In this document: positions 19,347-28,692 of the stretch, piece by piece | How the letters are laid out: every line of letters begins with the position of its first letter | Position numbering within the stretch: position 1 is the first letter of the stretch | Source: Corynebacterium sp. CNJ-954 | GTDB taxonomy: Bacteria > Actinomycetota > Actinomycetes > Mycobacteriales > Mycobacteriaceae | NCBI RefSeq assembly: GCF_001942345.1 | Contig: NZ_MKKI01000022.1 | Location: 62,001 to 126,000, forward strand | Reading direction: 5' to 3' | DNA: 64,000 nucleotides | The notes under the pieces: generated by a model | Databases searched by the model: none | The model's input: the letters and a program-made list of their open reading frames with translations, nothing else | Told to the model about the DNA's origin: nothing | Program-made: the position numbers and the translations under genes

Positions 19347-20543
19347 TCAAGAAAGACGTTCGCGCCGTTCAGACACAGTGTGAACACGAGCATTATTCAA
19401 AGCAAAATCCGACAACTCATTCCCAATGCCGGGGATGTCTGGGATATCGAAGGACCCATCAACTGGCTGGTAATCGTGGCAACAGAGCTCTTTATTCCAC
19501 TTCATCCGATTAATGACGTGGTGCTCATGAATCACAAAACTTGGTAGTGCGGCTTCCACTTGTAATGCCGCCGCGGTAGAAATTCCAGTACCACAGGCAT
19601 GGACTTGTACTCCGACGTTGTACGTCGAGGCCATATCGCCGATCTTCTTGGCTTCGGTTATGCCACCGCATGTTCCCAGGTCCGGCTGTACTACACCGAG
19701 GATCCCTTGTTCGATATATGGAACGTACTCCCCACGTCCGTATATACGCTCTCCACTTGCGAGAGGAATACTTACCGCATCAGCAACTCGCTTGTGCAGT
19801 AGCGGTGAGGGGTCGGTGGGTTCCTCGTAGAAGAAGATCCCGTACTTCTCGGCGCGCTTTCCGATTTGGATCGCTGAAGCGACGTCGGTGTTCGAATGTG
19901 CCTCGATAATGATGTCACCCGAACCCATGGTTCGCCTGGTCTGCTCAAGACGACTTTCTACGAGATCGAGTATTGACGGGGGAAGAAGGCGGGTGGTCTC
20001 CTCAGGGCGGAATCTACGGCGGGAGGAGTCGAAAGTAAGGTAGTCAATTTTCACAGCATCGAATCCCTCGTCCAACGCACGTCGACACGCGTAGTCGTAA
20101 TCTTCGAGGCTTGTTGCCTCTTCCAATGAGGACCCCCAACCGAAGTGCAGCTGGCTTGCGTAGCTGCGTAGCTTCGAACGGAGCTTCCCTCCGAGCAGAA
20201 CGTGGACGGGTTGATCGTAGAACTTTCCCTTGATGTCCCACACTGCCATGTCAATCGCACTTATGGCGGCGAAAAATGCAGCGCCACCGTTCTGGGCCCA
20301 CATCGTCTCACGATGCAATTTGTTCCAGATCACTTCATTCTCAATCGGGTGCATGCCGATCACAAGCCCCGAGAAGTCTTTCAGGGCGCCTGCTGCAGCC
20401 GACGAGCCGATACCGTAGGCGAGAGCAGCCTCTCCATAGCCATACACTCCGGCGTCGGTATTGACTCGACAAATCACTGGGTCCCAAAACATTCCGACGC
20501 TTCGGGTTTTCAGCTGCATGACATCAATCGAAGTAATCTTCAT
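19347..20543 (-). CDS. Enolase-superfamily (mandelate racemase/muconate lactonizing type) acid dehydratase
   Basis: The start ATG at 20543 gives MKITSIDVMQ and 398 residues. The capping N-terminal domain is followed by a barrel with the expected acid/base and metal residues: Lys in DAVKIDYLTF, metal Glu and catalytic His in IIIEAHSNTD, Glu in FFYEEPTDPS, Glu in LASGERIYGR, Asp in QPDLGTCGGITE and His in VQVHACGTG. The EAH and CGGIT...VHAC pattern resembles galactonate/mannonate-type sugar-acid dehydratases rather than racemases. It probably abstracts the proton alpha to a carboxylate and loses water from a polyhydroxy acid. Substrate unknown. It lies 34 bases after the MFS gene in the same operon. 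Confidence 0.86.
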   Translation of the reverse strand: MKITSIDVMQLKTRSVGMFWDPVICRVNTDAGVYGYGEAALAYGIGSSAAAGALKDFSGLVIGMHPIENEVIWNKLHRETMWAQNGGAAFFAAISAIDMAVWDIKGKFYDQPVHVLLGGKLRSKLRSYASQLHFGWGSSLEEATSLEDYDYACRRALDEGFDAVKIDYLTFDSSRRRFRPEETTRLLPPSILDLVESRLEQTRRTMGSGDIIIEAHSNTDVASAIQIGKRAEKYGIFFYEEPTDPSPLLHKRVADAVSIPLASGERIYGRGEYVPYIEQGILGVVQPDLGTCGGITEAKKIGDMASTYNVGVQVHACGTGISTAAALQVEAALPSFVIHEHHVINRMKWNKELCCHDYQPVDGSFDIPDIPGIGNELSDFALNNARVHTVSERRERLS

Positions 20544-20577
20544 GAATGTACTCCATTCTGTATACTTTGGTGGGGCA

Positions 20578-21954
20578 TCATTTCGGTTCATTTCTGTCCG
20601 CGGGCTCTGGAGGCGAACCGTCAGGATCAGACTCGCTGTTTGTACTTGAACTGCTGCGGCGAATGATCGAGAAGTCCTTACCCCTTAGTAAGGACAACAT
20701 GACGATACTGCCGAAAAGACAGAGTCCGACTAGTCCAAGCACTCCGGTATTTCCAAACCGGTCGCTCAAAATCCCGATTACGGTGTTGGAGGCAAAGGTC
20801 GATGCGCTTGATGTTGAATTGATGATCGCAATACCCACGGCAGCCTGCGCGCCGGAAAGGTACATCGTCGGAATTGTCCAGAATATTCCATAGAACGCGG
20901 GGTATGCCGTGGCGTAAATTACGATTCCCGCTACTTGGATGATGATCTCGTTGCCGAGTACGGCAATGAGAATTCCAACTACTGCGATCGCAGGTGACGC
21001 TAGGGCGTGATATTTCCTCTCACCTGTGCGGTCAGAGTGCCGGCCGAGCAGCATCATGAAGGGAATGGCGAGAAGTGGGGGGACTGAGAGGATAAGCCCG
21101 ATAGTCGTGTTTCCGAGTGTGTCGGAGAATCCTTGGAGGACACTAGGCGCCCAGTATCCCATTCCTTGAGTCGCCGCCTGAAAAAGAAGGTAGGTTACCG
21201 CGAGATGCCACACTTTGATGCTTTTGAAAGCCTGGGCAATACCGTGATCTTCAGTCCTGTTGGCCTCTCGTTCCGACGCAATCCTGGATGTTAACCACTC
21301 TTGTTCTTCCTGCGTGAGCCACTGGGCGTCCTTAGGTCGGTTGGACAGGTAGAACCAGGCGACGATACCTAGAATGATTGCGGGTATTCCCTCTAGGACG
21401 AACGTCCAGCGCCATCCGGCGTGTCCGAACCAAGAGATGTTGTCCATGATCCACGTCGACACTGGGCCGACTAGGGCAGTCCCGAACTGGCTCCCGACAA
21501 AGAACATCGTTGTTGCAAAGGCGCGCTGCTTGGCGGGGACCCATTGAGAGACGTAGTATACGATCCCCGGGAAGAAGCCAGCTTCCATTATCCCGAGGAG
21601 GACCCGTAGCGTATAGAGTTGCCAGTATTCGGTAACGAAGAACATGAGAAACGTAACTATTCCCCACGTAATCATTATTCTCGATATAACCGATCTTGCT
21701 CCGAATTTTTCGAGGAGGATGTTGCTCGGGACCTCAAAAAAGATGTAACCGATGTAGAACGCCGCGGCCAGGGAACCGAAGGCGGCTGCGGATATCATAA
21801 GATCCGTACGCATGTCGAGCGCGACATATCCTAGATTCATTCGGTCGAATATGTTCACGACATAGAGGATCATTATGAACGGAATTATCCGCCAAAGAAC
21901 TTTGCGCGTGGTACGCGGACCGATGTGATCCGCGCTTGTCCTGCCGGGATTCAT
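20578..21954 (-). CDS. MFS transporter of the anion:cation symporter (ACS) type
   Basis: The protein has 458 residues with about twelve membrane segments. ACS-family hallmarks include NIFDRMNLGYVALDM in the first segment, GSLAAAFYIGYIFFEVPSNI and RVLLGIMEAGFFPGI. ACS members import organic anions such as glucarate, galactonate, tartrate or phthalate with a cation, which fits the sugar-acid-type dehydratase encoded next. GAAAGGA precedes the ATG. It is the first gene of the operon; the roughly 330 bases upstream contain its promoter and the dyad GTGAC-GTAG-GTCAC near 22020-22033. Confidence 0.88.
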   Translation of the reverse strand: MNPGRTSADHIGPRTTRKVLWRIIPFIMILYVVNIFDRMNLGYVALDMRTDLMISAAAFGSLAAAFYIGYIFFEVPSNILLEKFGARSVISRIMITWGIVTFLMFFVTEYWQLYTLRVLLGIMEAGFFPGIVYYVSQWVPAKQRAFATTMFFVGSQFGTALVGPVSTWIMDNISWFGHAGWRWTFVLEGIPAIILGIVAWFYLSNRPKDAQWLTQEEQEWLTSRIASEREANRTEDHGIAQAFKSIKVWHLAVTYLLFQAATQGMGYWAPSVLQGFSDTLGNTTIGLILSVPPLLAIPFMMLLGRHSDRTGERKYHALASPAIAVVGILIAVLGNEIIIQVAGIVIYATAYPAFYGIFWTIPTMYLSGAQAAVGIAIINSTSSASTFASNTVIGILSDRFGNTGVLGLVGLCLFGSIVMLSLLRGKDFSIIRRSSSSTNSESDPDGSPPEPADRNEPK

Positions 21955-22171
21955 GCTCGTCCTTTCCGTGACGGTTTCTGACCGCCTCGCCCATGAAGGG
22001 GTGCTGCCTTCCCGGCAGTGACGTAGGTCACTTGATTGCCGGCTGTGTTCCTAGAGTGAAGTACTGGCTTCTTCGGGGCAACGCCGATGGGGCTTTTTCT
22101 TCTATGCGGCACGTGTGGTCTCACTTGCTGGGAATCCTACGGACCGCTCGTTGATTGACCGATACTCCAAC

Positions 22172-22252
22172 ATGGTGATGTGGCTACTCGCTGTCTCCGG
22201 CTTCGGAGGGGCTTGGCTCATGGTCGCAGTCGTCCGGTCACTGCGCCGTTAA
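22172..22252 (+). CDS. Possible 26-residue single-membrane-segment peptide
   Basis: A short frame from ATG 22172 encodes a hydrophobic peptide (MWLLAVSGFGGAWLMVAVV) ending in basic residues (RSLRR). It has the look of a small membrane subunit, but there is no ribosome-binding site and no partner gene. It lies in the 334-base gap between the MFS operon promoter and IS110 copy 2 and may be chance or a remnant. Confidence 0.2.
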   Translation: MVMWLLAVSGFGGAWLMVAVVRSLRR

Positions 22253-22288
22253 GGGGCTCTTCGTGTGTTAGAGACCCTTCTATGTCTG

Positions 22289-23357
22289 TCAAGCCGCAAT
22301 CAGTACAGGGTCCGCCGCGCTGAGTGTCCGATAGACTCTTCGGGCGAGATAGCGCTTCACACTGCGAAGAATCTCTTTGGTGGTGCGTCCCTCGGCCTGC
22401 CGTTTAGCGTCATAGGCCTTGGTTTCGGCGTCGTAGGTCATCCGGTTCAGCGCCACCATGTGCAGCGCCTGGTTGAGCCGACGGTCGCCACCTCGATTGA
22501 GCCGGTGGCGCACTGTGTTGCCCGACGACGCTGGAATGGGATTGACCCCTGCCAACGCGGCGAACGCGGCCTCTAATCGAATCCGACCGTGATGCGACCA
22601 CGCCATCAGGCAAATCGCGGTGGCCACCGGCCCGAACCCAGGCTGAGCCAGCAGTGCGGCCCCTTGACTGAACTGCAGCAACTCAGTGAGCTCGACGAGA
22701 TTGCCAGTGAGCTCAGCGTCGAGCGCTGTAACTCGTCGGGCCAGTCGCATCGCCTCAGCCCGGGCAGTGGCCTGCACCAGCGGTTCGTTGCGTGACCGCC
22801 AGCAACCCACCTGGTAAATCTGCGTGTTGGTCAACCTGCGGCGAGCATCGATTCTCAGATCATGGGTGCGCAGCAGCACGGTCAGCGCGTTGATGTCGCG
22901 GGTGCGCTCCTCGGCCATGGCGTCGCGGGCAGTGACAAGCACACGTACAGCGGCTCGGATTCCGTCATGGGTCCGGGGTGTGCGCAGTCGGGCTTCGTCG
23001 ACCGGCAGGGTGTCCACGGCGATGCGCTGGGCATCCAGGGTGTCGGTCTTGCCCTTGCCAGCGGCAAGATGCCGGCCGAGCTGCGGTGCTTCGGCGACCC
23101 GGAATCCGCAGGTCGTGACCGCGGCGGTCAGCAGTGCCCCGTAGGAGGCTGCTCCTTCGATGACCCAGAGAATTTCTGGGGTGTCATCGGTACGTCGGGC
23201 AACCCAGTTCATGGCACGGTTGATGCCGGAGTTGCTGGTGGGGAAGATTCTCGTGTCGATGATTTTCACCGACGTTGGTGGTGATGGCGTAGACGTGGTT
23301 GCGGGCGTGGGTGTCGACACCGACGACAAATCGGTATGTGTGCGCAATAGTGGACAT
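22289..23357 (-). pseudogene. IS110-family transposase, copy 2, frameshifted near the N-terminus
   Basis: Different from copy 1. The start ATG at 23357 has GGGAGGA upstream and reads FVVGVDTHARNHVYAITT, holding the first catalytic Asp. After NVGE the frame is lost; the rest (IIDTRIFPTSNSG, WVIEGAASYG, GKTDTLDAQRIA and the C-terminal LLAQPGFGPVATAI, FAALAGVNPIPASSG) continues one base over, down to 22289. One extra A in the A4 run at 23264-23267 explains this. As given, only the downstream frame without the first Asp could be made. The ORF open upstream of the shift is an artefact of that frame. Confidence 0.82.
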
Positions 23358-23451
23358 TGCGGCTGTTCCTCCCGTTCGACTCTTCGAGTGTGGGTCACGG
23401 TCGCAGACCGGCCGGTGCCCGTCCGGGTGGAGTCACTTCGGAACAACACTG

Positions 23452-23609
23452 TGATGAGTCACGCCCCGGATGGGTGTCTGGGGTGGACAACCTTCTGATC
23501 AAGTCACCGTAAGTGGGCCGAGTAGGTGCCGGCCGGCCACCCCAAGTCGTTTGATCGGACAGTTCTCTAACAAGGCACCCCATGGGGGCCGGTGCGTTGA
23601 TGAGTCACG
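23452..23609. repeat. Direct repeat TGATGAGTCACG upstream of IS110 copy 2
   Basis: The 12-mer TGATGAGTCACG occurs at 23452-23463 and again at 23598-23609. The span lies in the noncoding DNA between the IS110 copy 2 start and the ISL3 remnant, where the IS110 end and any bridge RNA would be. The function is not known; it may mark duplicated IS end sequence. Confidence 0.4.
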
Positions 23610-23676
23610 ATCACAAGGGGCGGGTGCGGCCACCATCTACTCTGCCAGCCAGTCCCAGACCGGCCAGTTCCAAGTC

Positions 23677-24990
23677 TCACAGTGCGTTGATCCGGCGCTG
23701 CAGTTGCCCGGAGTGGATCAATGACCGCAAGATATAGTGGTCGAGTTTTCGGAAGCCCAAGGCGATGCCCCGCAGATGCTCCCACCGGCTCGACGGGCCC
23801 GTTGGACGCGCCGATGTCGAAGTACGCCAGCACGTCCTCTCGCCGCCGCCACATCGTCCGACCGAGCTGCGCTAGCTCCTCCAAACCCTTTGGTAGACCC
23901 CTACGCAGCATGTTGATCACCCCGCGCATCAGTTTCTTTCACTCCGCTTTGCGTGGGTGCCCGTACGCGGCGATCATCTCCTGGTAGAACCCCCAGGTCA
24001 CCTGCAGTGCCGCGTAGTCATCGTCGGTGCTCCACAGCAGGTCCAGGCGTTGTCTCTCCCGGTCGGTGAGGTAGTTCATCCTGGTCAGCAGACTGCGCCG
24101 GTGCTTGTAGAGCGGATCGTCCTTGTGCCCGCGCCGCCCGGTCGTCTCTCGTTGCAGATGCTGTCGACACCCGGTGAGTTTCTCGGCGGCGAGGTGGACG
24201 ACGTGGAACTTAGTCCATGACCTTCCGCGCCGCGGGAAGGGCATAGTCCACAGCGGTGGCGTACCCGGTGAACCCGTGCCACTCGTCACGACCTGCATCC
24301 CATCCCGGAAGTGCGGGTCACGTTCAGTCAGCCAGGTCTTCAGGACGTCTGCACGGCGGCCCGGCCGCATGTCGATCAGACGGGCCGGCCCGTGCCCATC
24401 GACCAGTGGAGTGAGGTTTACCAGGACCGTTACCATCGAGGAGGGCTCCCCGGGCCGGCGGGTGTGCTTCCACACGTGCTCGTCGACCCCCAGGATCCGC
24501 ATGCCGGTGAGATGTTCGCTGGAGTCGGCGTAGACGAGGTTGCGGCACGCCTGCACTGCGACTGAGTTGACCAGTTGCCATCCGATACCCAGAGCTTTCG
24601 CGTCTCGCCGCCACGCTCATCCGGTCGACTGCGAGGCGTTGAAGGATACAGCGGGGCATCCGACCGGTGAGCTTCGCCCCGTCATCGGCGCAGGCTAACG
24701 AGATCTGGAAGATTATCCGGCTGCAGGAGGCATTGTGGCAGGTGAAGCGGGGAACTCGGATGTGTGGGCGGGTGGAGAAGCCCACCACCGGCAGGTCCGC
24801 CAGCCGGCGAGTCACGTGGTCTCTCCTGGTACCGCAGGTCCCTCAGTCCGGGAAGGTGTCGTCGACGGTGACCGGCACTGCGTCGATGACGGTTACCGTA
24901 CCGGCGTCAGCGGCGTCGGTGATCGTCAATCCAAATCTCTTCCGGTGCGGCGTGAACAGTGTCGGCGACGAGGTTGCCAGTAGTGGGCAC
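23677..24990 (-). pseudogene. Decayed ISL3-family transposase
   Basis: Successive fragments match an ISL3 transposase: TITDAADAGTVTVIDAVPV and RRLADLPVVGFSTRPHIRVP (zinc-ribbon part), MRILGVDEHVWKHTRRPG and LIDMRPGRRADVLKTWL (DDE core), FHVVHLAAEKLTGCRQHLQR, VINMLRRGLPKGLEELAQLG, and HLRGIALGFRKLDHYILRSL ending at the TGA at 23677. At least four frame changes and one in-frame TGA (at a zinc-ribbon Cys position, near 24840) interrupt it. In the middle, two nearby shifts compensate one another. It is inactive debris. Confidence 0.83.
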
Positions 24991-25119
24991 GGTAGTGTCC
25001 TGGTTCGGTCAGATGAAAGTGTGGTAACTCTTATCTTGTACCGTCCAGGGCCTCTACATGTTGTACCACACCGGACCCGCCCCACCGTCAGCTACGCACT
25101 CCGAACCGCGAGAAGCCCG

Positions 25120-26319
25120 TTAAGGGCCGGGCTTCGGACTCTGCGCTTTGCTGCCGTATCGACCGAGAAGCACTGGCAGTAGAGTGGCTGCACAGATGGC
25201 CGCTGATGCAACGAACGTGGTTGTTTTGGGGATCGTCGAAGATAGTGAATTGGTTAGTATTGGCCATGTGTAACCTGTGTATGCCAGGACGTAGAAGATG
25301 CCGGTAACCAGGGGTCGACTGGGCTTTTTTGCGATGCGCTGCACCGCCTGCAAACCCGTTGTTAGTAAAAATCCGTACGCGGCACCCAACATGAGTGCTG
25401 ATAGGACGAGAAGAAGAGGTGCCTCGGTGACTATCGTCGCGCCGCCTACGAGTAGGCCAACTGAGAGAAGAATGAGTCCGAATGCTGTGGGAACGTCCAG
25501 CCGTCGGGCGGTCGCCCGGCGTGCGACGGGCTGTACGGCGACCCCGGTCATTAGGGTGAGGGCTGCCAACGCTCCGGAGCCTAGTGCCTGGGTGTGACCG
25601 AAACTCACTGATTGTGGAAGGACTACGATTGCTGCTGAGACGCTGGCGAATACCCACGGGGCGGTGGGTAGTATCAGGAAGAGGAATGTACGGCTGCGTA
25701 GCGTGGTGAAGACCTCGGCGGTGAGCTCCCGTGTTGCCCCTCGGGCTGGGGCTGTCTCTGGCGTGGCCCGGATCAGTGGTGTCACAATGAGGACGAGAAT
25801 GATGTGGACGAGGTACGGCATGACTGAGGGGAGGGGCAGCCACTGTGCTAGCGCTCCGGTCACTAACGGACCGAAAGCGAAACCACTGGTCAGGGCTACA
25901 GAAGTGAGGACTGCAGTGGAACGGCCAGATCCGTAGCGTTCGCTGAGTTCGTTGAGCCACACTGTGCCTGGGCCGAAAGCGGCACCCGCGGCCATGCCGA
26001 CGAGGATCCGCCCAGCGATCAGTCCGAACAGGGAATCGCCGGCGAGTATCAGAGCTGTGGAGCCGAATACCGAAACTGCTGCGACCGCGAACATGAGCGA
26101 CCGACGTCCTAGGCGGTCGGAAAGTTGCGGTCCTGCGAGGAGGGACGGGAACAGTCCGAGTGCGTATGCTCCGAATATTACTGAGGTCTGGGTGTCATTT
26201 AGCGCACTGGAGTAGACGAACAGCATGGGGGTGAACATGTTGGCGCCCCATGCGACGGCGAACATTGCTGCTGCGGGGCGAACCAGCGCGGTGCGCGGCT
26301 GGACAGGTTCTTCATTCAC
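25120..26319 (-). CDS. MFS transporter, probably drug/metabolite efflux type
   Basis: The protein has 399 residues and about twelve membrane segments. The loop 2-3 motif (GPQLSDRLGRRSLMFAVAAV) and segment 4-5 motif (GRILVGMAAGAAFGPGTVWL) identify the major facilitator superfamily. The substrate is unknown; the short length and open layout resemble 12-segment exporters. It stands alone between the ISL3 remnant and cydC, with codon use less GC-rich than the core genes, so it is probably part of the acquired stretch. The ATG at 26319 follows a weak AGAAAGAC site. Confidence 0.82.
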   Translation of the reverse strand: MNEEPVQPRTALVRPAAAMFAVAWGANMFTPMLFVYSSALNDTQTSVIFGAYALGLFPSLLAGPQLSDRLGRRSLMFAVAAVSVFGSTALILAGDSLFGLIAGRILVGMAAGAAFGPGTVWLNELSERYGSGRSTAVLTSVALTSGFAFGPLVTGALAQWLPLPSVMPYLVHIILVLIVTPLIRATPETAPARGATRELTAEVFTTLRSRTFLFLILPTAPWVFASVSAAIVVLPQSVSFGHTQALGSGALAALTLMTGVAVQPVARRATARRLDVPTAFGLILLSVGLLVGGATIVTEAPLLLVLSALMLGAAYGFLLTTGLQAVQRIAKKPSRPLVTGIFYVLAYTGYTWPILTNSLSSTIPKTTTFVASAAICAATLLPVLLGRYGSKAQSPKPGP

Positions 26320-27042
26320 GGCGGTCTTTCTGAGTGGTAGCGAGCTATTCGGATATCTTTAACAGATTTCCTTTGCTTGGTGTCTCCGGTGCAGAGGTGC
26401 CAGTGGGTAGTTCGGATCCAGCAAAGGCTATCAGGAGCTTCTGTCGGATCCTAACAATATTTCGCTATGGCATTATAGCCTGAGGTTAGAGTCGTGAAAG
26501 TTTCTGGTCCGAGTTTAGCCCTTCCGCATGTCTCTATCGGCACGTTACGGTTAATTTTAGTATTACAACTGGCTACGCGACTGGCGGGATTGGGTGGATT
26601 TTCGGTGTGTCGCCCGTGTTGGCTGACTATCACAAACTAGCGCAGAATTCTGAACTGCGACGTCACTAATTTATCATCTATTTGAGTATCTTCGGGAGCG
26701 ACGGAACTGCCGCCACAGTATGCCGATATCAGCATACGATCGAGGTAGTAGGCTGAATACCGCCGAACGTGACACCGCCGTTGCACACCCGCGTCCCCGC
26801 TCAGCGGGTCTCCCGCTGCTGACAAGCGATTGATCCTGCCGTAGTCATGCCTGTTTGCCCGTCGCGGGAAGCATGACCAGCGATGGGGTTGGAGCCGAAG
26901 AATTCCTTCGACCTGCTGATGCGATGAACACGCTGAACTCGTTGGACCGGGGCTGTCGTTCACATTGCTGGGGTGCTCCGGATGTCCGCGACGAGTTACA
27001 CCTCTGCCGCTCTTTTCGTTAGCAACGGCCCACTCGGCCCTG
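26320..27042. other. 720-base stretch without a recognisable gene
   Basis: The half nearest the MFS gene is AT-rich and carries its promoter region. The half next to cydC is GC-rich with an open frame that is only the shifted continuation of cydC. I find no RNA gene, intact IS end or conserved protein. It marks the right border of the island-like region. Confidence 0.5.
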
Positions 27043-28692
27043 TCAGTGCCCGTCCCTCGGATGTCGGGTGATGACCACGGTACGTCTATCCCTGGCGCCG
27101 GGGAGGATTGGTGTAGACAGCAGAGTTTCGAGCGCTTGCGCCCCACGGTGGTCGAGATGCTCGAAGGGCTCATCCAGCAGGAGTATTGGTGCATCTGTGA
27201 GAAGCATGCGGGCGATGAGCAGTCTCCGACGTTCTCCACCGGACAGACTGTCGGCCCCTGCGGGGAGAAGGGTGGACAATCCAGAGGGGAGCGAGCCCAC
27301 CCAGTCTTCCAGTCCCACCGCCTCCAGCACCTCGTGCATAAGGTCATCTTCGGCAGCAGGTGCCCCGACGGCGAGGTTATCGCGTACCGTTGTCGCGAAA
27401 ATCCGTGCGTCCTCCGGGAGGTAGGCGACGGTACGGTGAAGGGACTCGGCATCAGTCGAGGCCAGATCCCGGAGATCCCTGCCGTCCAGGAGGACCCGTC
27501 CTTCATACGGCGGGATCAGGCCGGCCAGCGTCATCAGCATCGTGGTTTTCCCGGATCCGGACGGCGCTGTCAGAGCACGGAAGGACCCGAAAGGCAGGTC
27601 CAGGTTCATCGTGCCGAGGGCTGTGTCCCGGCCGTACGTCACGTCGGTTCCCGACAAACTCGGTTCGGGCCCGGTGCCTGCCGAGGGGTGGGCACCATTC
27701 GGTCCGTAGGGGCAGTCGGGGATGCTGCGGAACAAACCGCTGAGACGGTCAGCGGCACCCGATGCCCGGACCACCGACACGGCAGCGTCCGAGAGTCGGC
27801 TCGTCGCCTCGAATGCTGCGAGGCTGAGCAGGACCATGACACCAAACCACTGGGGAGAATATGTCGCAACTCCGCCGGTGGCGTAACCGGTCACAGCGAC
27901 GAGGAGCACCCCCAACGCTGTACCGGCAGACGCGGCCACCGCCAAGGCCGCCCCCGCTGCCCGCGACGGGGCCCCTGCCTCGTCGGCCTGCGTCAGTTCG
28001 TGTGCCGTCGTCTGTGCGTCCTGGAGAACCGGATCCAGCTGCCCCCGTACGCGCAGAGCGGCGGGATCGGTGAGGACCCTGTCGACGGCAGATACGTACT
28101 GCTGAGCATGATGCGCCCGCCGGCTTTCCGCCAGTCTGACAGATCTGCTGACGGCCCACGGAGCGGCGACTCCTGCAACGAGAAGCCCCACGGCGAGGAC
28201 CACGGCGGCCGGGACAGAGAGCAGTGCCATGAACGCGACCGCGACGACGCCGGTCACCAGGGACACCAGAGCAGGGATCACCGCCCGGACAATGACGTCG
28301 GACACCGCGTCGATATCGTCGGTGAGCCGTGTCGTCACATCGCCCCGACCGAGTGACGCGACTGATGCCGGAGGGGCGTCCGCGAGGGCACGGTATGTAG
28401 CGACCCGTGTCGTCGCCGCACAGCGGAGCGCGAGTCCGTGGGCGACGAGACGGTCGACGTAGCGAAAAGCGGCACGGGAAATACCGAGAGCCCTGACCGC
28501 CGTCACCGCCACGGTCAGGTCGAGTACCGGGGGCATCTCCCATGCACGGGCGATCAGCCACGCTGACACGACGGTGAGGGTGAGCGCCGACAACAGTGTC
28601 ATCGTCCCGGCGAGGACGGGCCAGAGCAGGTTACGCCAGCGAAGTCCGGTCACCGGGAGAAGAGACACCAGCGTGCGGAGGCCGCGCATCAC
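27043..28692 (-). CDS. cydC: ABC transporter subunit CydC (cytochrome bd assembly)
   Basis: CydC pairs with CydD as a heterodimeric exporter-fold ABC transporter that exports glutathione/cysteine-type thiols or supplies heme, and is needed to assemble cytochrome bd. The protein has 549 residues: six membrane segments in the first 310, then a nucleotide-binding domain with Walker A APSGSGKTT, signature LSGGERRR and Walker B PILLLDEP. The end is short of the usual H-loop region (VVITRHPRDGH) but contains the His. The start GTG at 28692 overlaps the cydD stop (GTGATG), indicating translational coupling. It is the last gene of cydABDC. Confidence 0.92.
   Translation of the reverse strand: MMRGLRTLVSLLPVTGLRWRNLLWPVLAGTMTLLSALTLTVVSAWLIARAWEMPPVLDLTVAVTAVRALGISRAAFRYVDRLVAHGLALRCAATTRVATYRALADAPPASVASLGRGDVTTRLTDDIDAVSDVIVRAVIPALVSLVTGVVAVAFMALLSVPAAVVLAVGLLVAGVAAPWAVSRSVRLAESRRAHHAQQYVSAVDRVLTDPAALRVRGQLDPVLQDAQTTAHELTQADEAGAPSRAAGAALAVAASAGTALGVLLVAVTGYATGGVATYSPQWFGVMVLLSLAAFEATSRLSDAAVSVVRASGAADRLSGLFRSIPDCPYGPNGAHPSAGTGPEPSLSGTDVTYGRDTALGTMNLDLPFGSFRALTAPSGSGKTTMLMTLAGLIPPYEGRVLLDGRDLRDLASTDAESLHRTVAYLPEDARIFATTVRDNLAVGAPAAEDDLMHEVLEAVGLEDWVGSLPSGLSTLLPAGADSLSGGERRRLLIARMLLTDAPILLLDEPFEHLDHRGAQALETLLSTPILPGARDRRTVVITRHPRDGH

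Noticed and set aside
22000-22290. A tRNA gene or attachment site bordering the IS block
   Set aside because: No cloverleaf or T-loop (GGTTCGAATC-like) sequence was found here or in other gaps, so an integrative-element attachment site cannot be supported.
26637-27506. A 289-codon minus-strand frame
   Set aside because: It overlaps the 3' end of cydC in another frame and shows no recognisable domain.
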